From: Blasia pusilla
Lineage: Eukaryota > Marchantiophyta > Marchantiopsida > Blasiales
Length of the DNA stretch: 64,000 nt
Direction of reading: 5' to 3'
Assembly: GCA_050084515.1 (NCBI GenBank)
Contig: CM114275.1
Coordinates: 27,156,001-27,220,000 of the forward strand
Positions 20,791 to 33,849 of the stretch are shown here, in pieces. A program made the position numbers and the translations under genes. Each line of letters starts with the position of its first letter. Position 1 is the first letter of the stretch. Below the pieces are notes generated by a model. The model made no database searches, was not told where the DNA came from, and saw only the letters and a list, made by a program, of their open reading frames with translations.

Positions 20791-22129
20791 AAAAAAAAAG
20801 AAAGGAAAGATGCACTTCGATAAAAACGAGTGATGGAAAACCCATCGGAAGTACAAAAGAGGGGGACTCAAAGAGTCAAAACCTGAAGGCCACAACAAGA
20901 CCAGAAAAGGAAGAAGGGGGCATTCCCCCCTAACGACGAAACTCACCAACAGCAGAGACAATATCAGCAACAACAAGAGAGCTATGACTACTACTAAGTG
21001 GGCCTCTAGCGCCGGCGTCTCCCACAGCCTGAGCCCGCCGCAAAATCCCATTAGCCTGGGCACGCGCTGCACGCTATGGAGACCCGCCGCTACAATCTGA
21101 ATCGCACTAGCTAAGGACAACCCATTTCTCGAGTGGAGATGATGGGCGATCCGTAATGAACGAAGTCGAACCTCTCCCCATAGCCCCATACATCTCTATG
21201 GCAGGGGATGAAGATGTGTCCTCGTGTAGTCGATCAGAGATATGTCTTCTTCACCGCCGCCGCCGCCGCTTTGCCGCTCCTTGTAGCATTCGCCCTTGGG
21301 CCACCACTTGGGCTCAGACCGCCTCCCTGCGAGGGATCTGTGACTACCACGTCCGCCACAACCACCTCAGCCTCACGTGTCATGTAGAGATCGGCACGAA
21401 TGAGGGAATCCCCATGGAGTAGTGCTCTCTCTATGCACATGGAAGCCACTCTCCCGAGCAATCGAACATGATATCCTCTTTGCATCGTGAGTGGCTATCC
21501 TCTCACCCCAATCGACAGCGTGCCAAATGCACACCAAGTGGATCCAGGCTCGCGACACTCGCGGTGTGTCGAACCAACCACCGATGGTTGGGGAGGCCCA
21601 AGCGAACCCCATCGCTGTGGTATAGGTAAGTGGTGTGATACGGAAAGCTTGGAGAAGGGGCGCCCCTACCCATGAGCCTGCCCCCCTTTCCGGAGCAAGA
21701 GCGAACGGGCCCTAACCTCCATGGGGATATTCCGTCGGACATAGTGCCTCTAAAAACTGCCTCAAAGTGGGCTTCCATCAAGGAAGATTGGAGCCAGGAT
21801 GACCGGAGGTAACTAAGGAGGAAAAAGTGGGGAGAACGGCTCGGCCTCAACTCGAAGGGAATCTCTACAAGTCGTGAGTGAAGACTCAAGTGGGAAAGAG
21901 CCATCCTCGACTGGGAGACGAGTGTAGAAGGAGCGGTCTATCTCTAACCAAAAATCGGGAGCAAAGGAGGGGTGCCACTGTGGCCCAACTCCCTAAAAAA
22001 GCGGAGGGCGCCACTAACTCGGTCGAGAGAAGACCTACTCCACCAAAAGAAATCGGCCAAGAGGCCTGTCTACGAGCTAACTCCCCCATGGGGCACTCTA
22101 AGGATCCGGGTCCTAGAAGATCCCCAAAC
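20791..22129 (-). mobile_element. 5'-truncated non-LTR retrotransposon
   Basis: On the minus strand this matches the 3' part of the LINE at 39942-43260, corresponding to about 41909-43250. Recognisable parts are the C-terminal cysteine/histidine region and RADLYMTREAEVVVADVVVTDP. It is flanked by perfect 11-bp repeats ACCGTGCGGAG (20780-20790 and 22130-22140). 5' truncation plus a target duplication of this length is the hallmark of target-primed reverse transcription. The sense 3' end is T-rich rather than poly(A). It is not coding as it stands. Confidence 0.88.
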
Positions 22130-22140
22130 ACCGTGCGGAG

Positions 22141-23822
22141 TACAGCTTGAACTTTCAACACAAAGAGACAAAGGTTTCAATTAGTGAAGTGTAAGAAGAT
22201 TGAAGTAATCATTAAAGTTGGCGGTTGTAAGTGCATGCATCTTGAGTCTTGCCAAGTTGACATAGAAAGCGAAGCTTCGACTCTCCGAACATCCAGACAA
22301 CGGGATCATCAGCACGATTCAGCGTCAATGTTTTCTTAGATCCGGAGTCACGAGTCGTGAATTGCCGATCTAGCAGGGGAAGTTCCGGTATGACTTCCGG
22401 CGCACTCAGAATTTGAGGGGGCGATACCTGGGCTGACGGTGCTTGTCTGAATTCCATGAATTCCAGCAGGAATTTGCCGGAATATAGCGGAGGGCCGACT
22501 GAATCCGGCAGAAGACGAAGGCTTCCCAGAATAAGCCTCCCGGTATGCTGCTGCTTTAATTCCCGACTACCGGAAATCAAGTACGGAGGTGATTGGATGG
22601 CATGATGGATGGTTGGATGGAGATTAGTTTTTCATGCAGAGATCCGCACCGTCAAAACTTAGTGGGATGGTGGTGAACCCTAACCCGTAAGCCCCTTTAG
22701 CCGTCCGATCGACGGCTTTCTAGCCAATGGGTAGTACGCCGAGGAGGCCCTCCCCCCCCCCTCCCTCATTCCACGAGTTTTCATCTCCTCTCAAGCTCTC
22801 ACTCTACGTTGGCAAAGCGCTGCCAAATTCTGAACTCCCGCCCGGTCTCGACTCCCGGGTCTGAACTCTTTTCTTCACTACACAATGTCAAAGCAGCCGA
22901 ACTCCGCACTCGAGTCCGCAAATTTTCTCTCTCCGTGGCTCTCAGATTCTTTGAGATTCTCTCCCGTCCGAACTCTTTTCTTCACTACACAGTGTCGGAG
23001 CAGCCGAATTCCGCACTCGATTCCGCAGATTTTCTCTCTCCGTAGCGCAGCTCCGCTCGACATCTGCTCCTGCACGACAGCCATGGCGGTATGATTTTCG
23101 GCCTTGCCCCAGCCTCTCCTGTTGACGTCTGCTCCTGCGTAGCAACTCCGCTCAACGTTCGCTCCTGCGCGACAGCCTTGGCGGTCTGAGTTTCGACCTT
23201 GCAGGCTTGGCCCAACATCTGCTCATGCGCGGCAGCTCTGCTCGACGTCCGCTTTTGCAAGACAGCCTTGCCGGTCTGATTTTTGGCCTTGCCCTAGCGT
23301 TCTCGTCGACGTCCGCTCCAGCACGGTGGCTCTACCACTCCGAGTGTTTGATTTGTTTCTGCTCTGTGATTTGCTGATGCTTGTTTTTGCTTCTTTTCTG
23401 CTCTACGCTTTTCCCGATCCGTACTTCAGTTTAGCGTTAGTGTATTTTCTGTCACGTTTTTCAATAACATAATTTGGCCGTTGATTCACAGTGAGCCCCG
23501 TTGAAGTCTTGAAGTTGCAAATCAGCTTTTGTTATAGCCGTTTTGCAACTGGTCTCCTGACTGTCATACTTGCAAAACGGGTCTCCCGACTGTCATACTT
23601 GGGGATTGGTTCAATCCGATTGTCATATTTGGATAGTGGATTCAATTTCCAGATTGCAGAGATTAGCACCTTTTTCACAAATACTCAGATGTTTAGATTT
23701 AGTTTACTGAAGTAAAGTTTAGGGTTTTGGGTTTAGTTTAGGGTTTAGTTAATGCTTTGGAAGTTCACGTTCTTGACTTGAAGCTTTGTAGCACTAGATC
23801 AACTTGAACTCTTCCATCCGAT
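22141..23822. other. Intergenic stretch with local duplications
   Basis: A minus-strand ORF at 22212-22580 (122 codons) has no domain that I recognise. The interval 22863-23076 is a two-copy repeat. The region 23040-23340 contains decayed repeats of GCTCCGCTCGAC-TCTGCTCCTGC type. A run of plant-telomere-like TTTAGGG words lies at 23717-23752. Confidence 0.45.
22863..23076. repeat. Tandem duplication, 107-bp unit
   Basis: Two units, starting GAACTCTTTTCTTCACTACA at 22863 and at 22970, are almost identical in their first 90 bases. Apparent ORFs on both strands repeat the same peptide and are not genes. Confidence 0.75.
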
Positions 23823-26071
23823 TTGAAAGAACATGCCATTTGCTTGAGCCTTGGCCACCTGTTTGATTTGTATACTTGTTTCCCGCATTCGAGTCTATTT
23901 ATTGAGGTTAAATGGCCCAAGAGCCAGAAGACCATGAGTGTTTTCTTAGACAAGGGACGCCGAAATGATGTTCCAGATATCATTGCATTGTTTGGCTCAT
24001 CTGATGATATATATGAACAACCTATATCAGGCAGTAGCGCAGCTGTACCTGAGAACGTTCGTGTAGCTTGGAAGGACGTTTGATACTCAATGTACGACTG
24101 GATTGACTATGATTCAGCCCTTGGTAGAATTTTTTGTAAAGTATGTAGGAAGGGTAAGGGGAAGAGTGCTTTTGTTCGAGATGGAGCAATCCATTGCAAA
24201 GTCTCTGCATTCACTGACCACGCCAAGTCCAATGAGCATATCAAGCTGTCATGGGCTGCAAATGGAGGTAAGCAATTGATGGCCAAGGCCATTGGGACAA
24301 CAAACCAAACTTGTGAAGTATCTGTCCTAACATTGTTTAGGTGTGCATATTTCCTTGCAAAGGAGGAAATTCCATTTCTAAAATTCCCCAATCTCTGTAA
24401 GTAAATGCTCCTATAACCAGAGATCTTTACCACGATGAAAAAAGTTGCAGTGAAATATCTTATAATATGAGCCAAGTTCTCCAAAGAAGAACTCTTTCCA
24501 GAGTGCAGGCCTCTCCCTTTTTTGGTATCATGATTGATGAATCCACCGATATATTTGTTTCACGTCATTTAGTTGTGTTTGCCACTTTCATTGAAGAGGG
24601 TCAAGCATAATGTTGTTTTCTAGGATTACTTCAATGCGAATCCAAATCTTCTAATGTTATTAATGAAACCTTGGTGCAACTAATCAAGAATGGAGGGGTG
24701 GAGTTTTCCAAGATGGTAGCATTTGGATCTAATGGAGCCTCAACAATGGTAGGTAGCCAGACAGGGGTAGCTTCACAAATGAAGCAAAAGATGAACCCCT
24801 ACATTCTATCTGTTTATTGTGTTGCTCATAGGACAAATCTTGCTGCTTTGTCTGCTGCGAAAGCAGCTGATTGCAAGTCGTTCTCTACTGAAGTAGATTC
24901 CATTCTCAATGCTGTTGCTGGTTACTTCCGGAGGTCCTCTAAGAGGAAAATAGTCCTAGCATCTTTGCAAGAGAAGTTCAATGATTCCCAACAAGTCATG
25001 AAAAGATAACATAAAATACAATGGTTCTCTCGATGGCAAGCTATTTCCACATTGTGTGATTCTCTAGAATCAGTGTTGAGTTATTTTAGGGATACCTCTG
25101 CTTCAGAGGATGATGGGAATGCTGGTAATTTATTTAACAAGCTAAGATCATTCCAAATGATCTACCAGTTGTATTTTCTGGTTGATATTCTTTCCATGCT
25201 TGCAAATCTAAGCAAGATTTTTCAGTACAAGTTTGTGGATGTTCGCACTGTAGGGAGTATTGTAAATTCTGAGATAGCTTCCATCACTATGAATTTTGTG
25301 ATGGAAATATATGACTTAAATGCATGGATCTTCTCTGAAGAAACCGGTTATCACATTTTACCTGATTTTGGGCCTCTAGGTAGCTATCTTCGACACTTAC
25401 AGTCCGAGGTAAGGGATAAAAGGTTCCATAGTATAGATATGTCCCGAGATCGTACATGTAGGGACTTGGAGGCTACCTTATTCTTTCAGAAAAGGTTTGC
25501 TGAGAGTGTCTGTTAAGCTTTGCAGGAAAAATTTCGAGATAACCATCTCATTGGTGCAATTAAAATTATAAACCCCTTGCATATGCCTTCTAGACAGGTG
25601 GGATTGAATAGTTGGGGTTGTAAGGATCTTAATGATTTGTGTGGTCATTGTGGAGCTGAATTACCTCTTAGGGGTCAGTTGCAACCTGCTCTAATTAATT
25701 CTCCTATTGTGAAACAAGAGTTTCAGTCTTTCAAACTGATGGCTACCACAGAGTGGAAGGATCGCAACTTCAGAGATATATGGGTTATGGTAAGTTGGAG
25801 TCCCTCTTTGCAATGTAAATTTTCAAACTTGTTGGTTTTAGCAAATATTGCTAGAGTCCAATGTGTAACTACAACCATTTGTGAGAGAGCATTCTCCATT
25901 CAGAATATGATCAAAAGCAAATCTCGCAATAGATTGTCGACTAAATACTTAGATGCTGTTTTGAGAATTGCCTTAGAAGGATCTTTATTTGATAATGAGG
26001 AGTTGCAATCTAAAGCTCCAAGTATTCTAGAGGGGGAGTATCTTGGTTCCCAATTGGTGGGAGTATTATAA
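23823..26071 (+). pseudogene. hAT-superfamily transposase, degenerate
   Basis: The fragments, in order, resemble a hAT transposase of the BED/TTF-zinc-finger type. The N-terminus has FCKVCRKG...HAKSNEHIK (24140-24250), a C2H2 DNA-binding finger. The catalytic core has MIDESTD (about 24530, first Asp) and FGSNGASTMVG (about 24720), where the second Asp appears as Asn (GAT to AAT). VYCVAHRTNLA follows (about 24815). The C-terminal dimerisation region has CERAFSIQNMIKSKSRNRLS (about 25880), carrying the catalytic Glu. The frame is broken at 24081, 24404, 24608, 25006 and 25514. I could not find terminal inverted repeats or an 8-bp target duplication, so the element borders are unknown. Confidence 0.82.
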
Positions 26072-29000
26072 AGTTCAACTCTTGCCAAGGATATCATAGA
26101 GTGTGGAATAAATGTACTTGAAAGTGAATAGAGTGTTTAGTTTTTAGAATTTAAGTCTTTAGATTGTGAGAGTGAATGAAAAAGAAAAGGTGGAATCCCA
26201 CGTGAACTTTTTTGTTGAGTGAAATATACCAACAGCCGGATTATTGTTGACTTGGAAAAAATAGAAATACGTTGGAGAAATTTGATGTGGGAACAAAACT
26301 AATTTTCGGATATCCCAAAATTATTATTAAAAATATCAGGAAAGAACCAACCGGAGACGATAACCTGTAAAAGAAACATGGTAATAATAAATATTACCAG
26401 TAATACTCCGATGATTCAAAAAAAATCTTCCCGAATCAGCGTAATTCGATAAACGGCCTGGAGGGTTTCTTAAGTCGAGGGACTTATGGACAATAACAAC
26501 GCGCACAGTAGATAACGGGATGGGAAGAGACAAATAAGTCAGATTAGAATAAAGCTACAAATAAGTCAGAAGCGGCCAGGAGGTATAATTGTCGCTTAAT
26601 ACCCTTCGTTCAGCAGGGATATAGAGCGAGTGATCAGTGATGATCCCGTGACTCCCGTCGTCCGGGTAGGGCCGCGACTTGCGCACGGGCCTTTTGACCC
26701 TCCATTCGCCCTTGACCGTAAATGTCAGACGGGCGTTTACTGTCAGAGGGTGATTTTGCAAGTCGCCGTAGATGCAATTTATGTCATTCGTCTTAAACGT
26801 AGTCGACAGTGCAGATGTAACCGGTGTGCGGGACCCCTCCGAACCGCAGATGGCAGCACTCAGAACCGTAAACGTCAGTAAACCGTAAGTAAAATACGGA
26901 CATGGACGTCCAAGACCAGATTTCGAGACCTCCTATTTAGCCTGCGACCACTGTGGCACTGCGACGCTACGTCCGTGAGATATGGAGGAAGGTTGCAATA
27001 ATTCGGAAGCCTGTAGCATGCACAGTCCAAATTAATCGCTTCCTCGAAACAAAAACAAAAAGCGCTGATAATTTATAAGTTGGCCAAGTTGAGAATGGAT
27101 TTACAATCCCTGAGATGATCTCAGGCCGCATTGAAATGAAAAGTCTTGGCGCTTGCGCGGTCCAAATTCTCTCTCCGTCCATCTTTCCTGGAAACCCAGC
27201 AGACATTACATTTAGCCTTGTTAATGTTTCAGTCTTTCAGACTCCATGAGATGAAGTTCATGAACTTCATGATTCCAAGGCGATGACGTGAAAAGCCTGA
27301 TGCAGGTGCAGTCCGACTGTCCGAGCCAGAGGAAATTAAAAAATATTTGGGTTCGTAATTCTCGCCATCGGATGCAGAGGAGGGCGAAATCTTCGGGGCA
27401 ATGTTCACGTGGTTCGATCCTCCAACTTCATTCCACCACTCTTCCATCCGAAAGTTGAATGAAGTTAATGCGGCGCCAGTGCCGTGCCAGTGCAAAGAGA
27501 ATACCGGTTGAGCCCACGGCCATCATGATTCATGATTCTCACCGGTTAGAGAGGGGTACATGTGGGCCACTTTCGTACGTTGGGTTTCATATGTGTCTTC
27601 TACGCTACTTCACAAACAGCGAGACTTTTAGGTCCCGCACTGCTGGGAGGGGGTGCTACCAAACTCGCAGCTAAAACTTAAATTCGACTAGATGGTACGT
27701 GTGAGATCCCTTTTTCTCTGTTCGTTTTTTAACCACACATTACAGTTCTCTCTTCTATTTTTACCTTCAAAATCTCGCCTCCTTGTTCTTTGTTCTCGCT
27801 CCCACATAAGCAAAACGCTAGGTTCCATTTCAAAGGTTTACTTTTTCGTTTCAACTGGTGGTCCATGCACATTAACGTCCGGGAGACATAGATCCGTTTT
27901 CATGGGGGAACTTGTAGCCGTCTGGAGAGGTAGGAGGTACTTTCAATATATGTCAATGAATTACATCGGTCCCTGATTTCTAGATTCAACCGGACGAGTA
28001 TGTGGGCACAGAAGGATCACTACGTACATCTAAAAATGCTTCAGTTTGCAGCACGAAAATGACAGACTGAGTGATTGCCCTAGCCCTGAAAGTACTGCTA
28101 AAAACATCTGGGGCTCCGCTGGTCCAGGAAAGCCAGATCTGGAGCTTCTTTGAACTCTTTTTGATACATGTGCGACATGCTGGATCCCACGTCCCAAGAA
28201 TGAGACCCATAAAGCTGTGATCAGTTTTGGTCTAGATAATGCTTTGAAAGTTACGTCATAGTGACAGTGACATTCGTTGTCATGAGACTTAGCTGGAGTC
28301 TTGTTCTCAGCATCAATGTCAGCTCGTTCACTTGTCGGCTTGGTGAACAAGCTTGTTGACCAAGCGGACATGCATGCTGAGAAACTACAATATGCTTGCA
28401 ATTACAATTACGAAGACTCCAACATGGACCCTGACCAGCAAGCTGCCCAATTTGAGATTTTGGGTGCGGTGATCATGATCGTGAACTCTGACCGAAATCC
28501 TGTAGGAAAGAATGGGTGGAAGTAATTGATGCAATCATGAGTTGCTCCTGAACATGAACCAACTGATCGCGAGTTTAAGAAAAATCTGACCTGAGTCTGT
28601 GGCTCGTCTTGGGAAAAACTCTGGCAAATAAAATGTTCTTGTGCTAACCAGGAAGGAATCGGGAACTTAGAAGTCAGAATTGTACCCAGCCTAGGGATCC
28701 CCGGCTCACGATCATACGTTCCTCGACTCGGGTGCGATGCAGTGGTCGAACGATGAGCATCACCTGCACAGCGAAGGTACGGATGTCAATTAATTGATGA
28801 TGATGGGAAGACGACCTTTCCGTAGCATCCATACAGTTCTATGTGCGCCCCGTGCATGCGCTCAATGGCTCAAAGGATGGGGTCGAGAAGTTGTTGAGGT
28901 CGAATGTGCCACGGCCGTAACGGAGTTGGCACGCACATGTACATGTCCTGCGTTACAAACTGAATATGTTCTGTGGCCAGAAACTCAGAGTGGCATGTAC

Positions 29001-29825
29001 AAGTCTGCATCCTCGATCTTCACTTAATGCAAGAGCTTGATGTGATATACACCAATATTAATGGGGTTAGTGGCCAAAGGAATCCCGAGTAGACTTTCGT
29101 GCGTAATGAACACGATGAAGTGGCAGTGTGCATGCAGTTAGAGCCTATCGAAAGGTGAATGAATGATCTACATCTTTCGATCGCTTTCGTTTAGAGTCAT
29201 CCCAGTTTGAATTAACTGAATAGGCTTGAATCGCGTGTGCAATTCTCGACTGACTCAGTTTTCATAAACGTTGTTTGAAGGAAGAGGGAATGTTTTCAAA
29301 ATAAGGAGGCTCCAAAAGATGGGGGTGAGAACGTTCAGTCTCGTCCGTGTAAACGCATACCAACTTAATGCCAGGCCAACTCTACTCCGCAGTGAGATGA
29401 ATCCTGACTCCTGAGTCCATGATTTCTGGCTCTGGCACGGTCGTGCAGACTCGGGCTAGACAAACTCCAGAGTCGAAAGTTCAAAACCAGTCGCGGAAGG
29501 TCGACAGTACTGAGCACTGCACAGTTTGCCACCAAAACACAATGATGTCGTTGACATTCTGGAGTTGATTTCCAAACGGACCGTACGACGTGGGCCTTCC
29601 GTGGAACTTGGAGGGGATGTTAGGGCTATGCTCACTCTCAGAATGTGTGACACGTCCGCTGTGTTCCTCACCCTTCCATTTGTTTAGTTTCCTGGTGATC
29701 CTTTTCACCACGAAACTAAACAAATGGGAATTGTCCATCGGAATGAATCATTGCTTTTGCATTTGGAAGGTGCGATTTGGAGGAGAGGCGAGGCGGAGCT
29801 TTACGGGATAGTGGCTAGGATGGGA
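26072..29825. other. Gene-free stretch
   Basis: I see no coding region that I can support. Short ORFs have no domains. The only distinct structure is the hairpin at 29674-29730. Confidence 0.45.
29674..29730. repeat. 57-nt hairpin-forming inverted repeat
   Basis: TTCCATTTGTTTAGTTTC pairs with GAAACTAAACAAATGG-GAA, and an inner GGTGA/TCACC stem continues it, leaving a small loop. It could be a small MITE-like relic or a structured RNA. No function can be assigned. Confidence 0.7.
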
Positions 29826-29830
29826 AGGAT

Positions 29831-30380
29831 GTCTCGCGAATTCACATCGTCATATAATATATTAGCTGACATATCATATTAACATACATACATGATATAA
29901 ATGAGAATATCCATAAATATAAGTGTACCATAATTCGAAATATATGAAAGACCTACTATCATAAAAGATGTATAGAATCACATACAGATCGAAGCTTGCG
30001 GGAATCATCATAACAAGAACTCTACTCACTACCAAGGCTAACTCCCAACGTTAACGCAACATGCTCAACTCAAAGAACTAACTGTTCATTGAGTGCACTC
30101 CACACTATATCCTCCAACCTAAGAGCGGGCACTATTGGAAAAGTCACCATCAATTGAGTAACCCCCAACCCTATGTATGAAACCGCATCTCTACCTAGAC
30201 AGTACGGCCCTACATAAAGGTATGGCATCTACTAGCACACTATATTCTACAACATAATCCGTATGGTCATGACAATTGTCGTGCGAATCCACATCGTCAT
30301 ACAACATACATCGTTGACATGCCATACTCACATACATGCATAACATAGACGAGAGCATCCACAAACACAAGTGTACCACA
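29831..30380 (-). repeat. 3' terminus of copy M: blocks A-B-A'
   Basis: On the minus strand A (30380-30277) starts TGTGGTACAC after the polypurine tract. B follows (30274-29933, starting TGTCATGACC). A' (29932-29831) repeats A with many differences, nearly all of them G-to-A or C-to-T, and ends at the AGGAT duplication. B here matches the 5' terminal B (39480-39115) apart from a 30-bp or so indel. The transition-heavy decay of A' fits deamination of methylated cytosines. Confidence 0.8.
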
Positions 30381-30561
30381 ACTCGCCCCCCTAACTGGCG
30401 GCTAGGTCTCTCTAACTCCCAAGTAGTCCTATACATCTACTACATGCTATATACCTTCGCGGGTGCACGAATCAGAAGGTCGGGTGCTAGGTTGCCCCAT
30501 CGTTAGTCGCACATCTGTAATCCATATCATGCAAAGATCAAGTCATCTACCTCTCCTAAGT

Positions 30562-30697
30562 ACATCGAGGACAAACCCACCTTCCAGTAGGAACAACATC
30601 CATACGTGGAGTCAAACATATCATGTGCCAACCCCTAGAACACCGATCATCACATCAACATACGGGCTGCGTTACCAGCAGATCCACACAACATGCA
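30562..30697 (-). pseudogene. PHD finger at the C-terminus of pol (copy M)
   Basis: On the minus strand CMLC, then after a small frameshift a CDDRC-type pair, WHMIC, VVPTGRW and CPRC are visible, ending in ACT TAG. The linear order of ligands is the same as in copy P, and the W-x-CPRC end is intact here without the stop seen in P. Two copies with different lesions both retain the pattern, which supports the PHD call better than either alone. Confidence 0.75.
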
Positions 30698-31990
30698 TCT
30701 CAAGCTAGCACGTATTATGGCTAAGCTTGGGTCAATAGTAGCATCCACATTTGGAAGATGACATGGCGCATAATTACGCACATGGTCCTTCCAAACAACT
30801 CCGTCATGACCCTCCAATATGAGAACTCCATAAGCTAATACCTCGCGCACTCGTAAAATAGTGCGGCCTGCCGTCACATCCAACGTTGTCGGTGCAATCT
30901 ACTGCAAATAGACATAGTCCCCCACATGGAACCTACTAATCGATGGTCGATAACCTCCACCCCGAATGGTTGCATACCGCAACGTATCCCTGTGTTGAGC
31001 AATGGGAAGATTCTCAAAGGCTGTTGGCATAACTCTCCGAAAGAGCTCTGCCCGCTGAGAACACACTCTCATCCACATCTCTAGGTCATCAAGGTTCACC
31101 ACCTCACTAGACTCCCGACAAATTGCTACTGGCAAGTATGGATCTCGGCCGTATAACAGAAAATAAGGTGAGAAGGAAGCGGAGGATGCTTGGCGACTGA
31201 ACCTATACCCCATGGCTAACCATGGCAACTGAATATCCCAATCTCCAAGATGCCCCTTCTGTAGGCCATACTTGTGCAATGCCCTCTTCACCGTCTGAAC
31301 CACACGCTCAGCCAAACCATCCGCCTCTGGATGATCTCGAGACGTGGTCCGATGATCAATGAACGCCTTGTCACACAAGACTTGAAACTCTGTACCCTGG
31401 TCGGTCAACACTTCAACTGGTGCACCAAAATGACTAAGCACTCTATCAAGAAATGCAAACGCCGTTCCCTCACTTGCCTTGTCAGGTAATGCAACCCACT
31501 CAATCCACTTGGAGAAGTGCTCCACCATCACCAACACATATCAATGATGTCGTACAGTCAACAGTAACGGTCTCGCAAAGTCCATGCTCCAACGGTAACC
31601 CAACCCCATAATAGGCAAGGGGTGTAACTCTGGTGTAGGGGCATTGAATGATGCCCTCACCCGGTCACAAACCATACAACGTGACACCAATTTTGTACCT
31701 GAATATGCATGCCACGCCACCAATACTGACCAAGGAGTAAGCTATATGTACGTTTTACCCCAAAATGTCCCAACTCCTCATGGGCATGTCGCACAATGCG
31801 CTCTCTCTGAGCCAAATGCGGCACTACTCGTACTCTACCATCCTCCCACACACGGAGAATATGTGTTCCCTCCAATCGATACCTCTTAGCACGTTGACAA
31901 ACACGGTCTCGCTCCTTGGCACTCACTATGCCTGGCACCCTACTAGTCCGTAGGAACTCCAACACCAACGCATCATCATGAATATCACGC
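30698..31990 (-). pseudogene. DDE integrase of copy M
   Basis: On the minus strand: HAHEELGHFGVKRTY (HHCC His pair, about 31790), CMVCDRV after a frameshift, MDFARPLLLT (first Asp), LTDQGTEF (second Asp, about 31390), DHPEADGLAERV (Glu, about 31330), then YRPSISRFHVGDYVYLQ (about 30950). A TGA near 31540 and frameshifts interrupt it. Residues 30899-31537 form one open frame of 212 codons. It is homologous throughout to the integrase of copy P. Confidence 0.9.
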
Positions 31991-32094
31991 TGATCCGTAC
32001 CACCATCTCCAACCTTAGGATATGAAGGCTAGCCATCTACCTTCTAACTAGAATAAGATGTCATGGAGTCCTCCATACTAGAGTCCACCCCTAA

Positions 32095-33640
32095 CTAGCA
32101 TAAAAAGGCGGATGCATGCCAACCTAGCACCATCTCCTCATCAACCTCACCATGCCATCTAGCCCTAGTTGCATCCTCTTGGCTAATACATGGGTTCCTA
32201 CTCAACCCATCAGCATCAAGGTTGGCAACTCCAGGTCTATGTACCACCTGGAAGTTATACTCCTGTAAGATAAGAGCCCACAGTGCAAGCTTCCTTGTAA
32301 GCTTGTCCGACTCCATCAACCACTTGAGCGGCTGATGATCAGTAACAAGGGTAAATTTTGTGCCAAACAAGTAACACCTAAAGTGTGCCATAGCCCACAC
32401 TACTGCCAAGCACTCTCCTTCATATGAAGTATAGTGTGACTCCGCTGCACTATTCGAACCACTTGCATAGGCCACCACAAACTCCATGTGCTCATCATCA
32501 TGTTGTGTCAACACCGCTCCAAGTCCCAACCTACTCCAATCAGTGTGTAACTGAAATGGGCACCCTCTAATAGGTCTCCTCAAGATAGGCGCCGTCACTA
32601 ATTGGGCCTTGAGCTCCACAAAAGCTCTCTCTTGATCATCTCCCCAGTGCCACTCCTGATCTGATTTCAGAAATTGGTTCAAAGGCTTTGCCATAGCACT
32701 AAATCCCTTCACATACCTCCGATAGTAGTTCATCAATCCCATGAATGCCCGAACTCTTCTCACATCTACCGGATGAGGAATAAGTGCAATAGCCTCCACC
32801 TTTGCTTGCTAAACTTCCAAACCACTTGGATAGATCACATGACCCAAGTACTCAACATCCTCATGGAAGAACGTAGACCATGAGCTTTCAACCGCTCAAA
32901 CACAATCTGCAAATGTATCTAATGCTCCTCTACCGTGTTACTAAACACCAAGATATCATCAATGTAACACCGAACAAAATCCAACCCTTCTAGGATCCTA
33001 TCCATTACTCTCTGAAACTCGGCAGGTGCATTCTTCAACCCAAAGGGTAAGAATTTCCACTAGTACAAACAATCCTTGCCATGAGAGTTGACACCCCAAA
33101 ATGCTATCTTGGCCTTCTCACTCTCTCGAATTGGCAACTGATGGTATCCTGCTCAAAGATCCAAAGTATTGAAAACCTTTGCTTGTCCCACCATATCAAA
33201 GATCTCCTCAAGTGTAGGCATGGCATACCTATCGGCCTTGGTCTGCCGATTGATAGGACGGTAATTTCCCACATCCGCCTATCCGTGTAGTTGCCATGCA
33301 CATCCTTTTTAGCAGGCATGACAGTGGCTGATGCATACTCTCCATGCGACAACTCTACTAATCCAACCTCCAAAAGGTCCAACGTCCTACTCTGAATTAA
33401 GTCCCTCTCCATATCACTATATCGGTAGGGATGACGGAAGATTGGCGAATCACTAGCCAAATCAATCCGTATACCGGGTCCAACCAAAGCAACCAACTCC
33501 TTCATGCTAAAGGAAAAACAACTCCTATAAGCACGTAGGAATTGTGTCAAGCGTCGTTTCTCACCTCCCCTAAGCTTGGGCCCAAGTAATGGCTCCCAAG
33601 TCTCCTCCACTAGCACACTAGAGGGAGAGGACGACGCCAT
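32095..33640 (-). pseudogene. Reverse transcriptase and RNase H of copy M
   Basis: The minus-strand RT N-terminal part (33640-33104) contains RIDLASDSPIFRHPYRYS. A frameshifted palm follows, then RNase H in 32799-32095 with LHTDWSRLGLGAVLTQ, YEGECLAVVWA and TDHQPLKWLM. A TAG at 32809-32811 replaces a Gln present in copy P (GVQQTKVEA). The RT begins directly after the shared UAG-CAR-YYA site. Confidence 0.9.
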
Positions 33641-33649
33641 TGGCTGCTA
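33641..33649 (-). promoter_or_regulatory. UAG-CAR-YYA stop-readthrough context before RT (copy M)
   Basis: On the minus strand the codons are TAG CAG CCA, in frame with MASSSPSS and the RT. They stand in the same place as TAG CAA CCA in copy P. A TAA also occurs in frame about 18 codons upstream in this copy, so the upstream region is itself damaged here. Confidence 0.4.
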
Positions 33650-33849
33650 GGCAACCCCCTCACAAGATGGTACACGCTTTGCTACACCATCAACTTAGCA
33701 AATAACTCCTCCACCACCATGAGCAACAAACTCCACATGCCCAACCATTACATCCCATTTACTCCAAGGATGCAAAATACTATTCTACTCGCCCCCAGCC
33801 GATGTCTCTACCGTTCCGGTAGCCATCGAGCTCATCACAAGGGGTGGAA

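Noticed and set aside
22809-23260. Cluster of overlapping ORFs on both strands
   Set aside because: They are a by-product of a 107-bp tandem duplication and decayed repeats; the same peptide appears twice.
23717-23752. Interstitial telomere
   Set aside because: Only a few imperfect TTTAGGG words; too short to be more than chance or a small relic.
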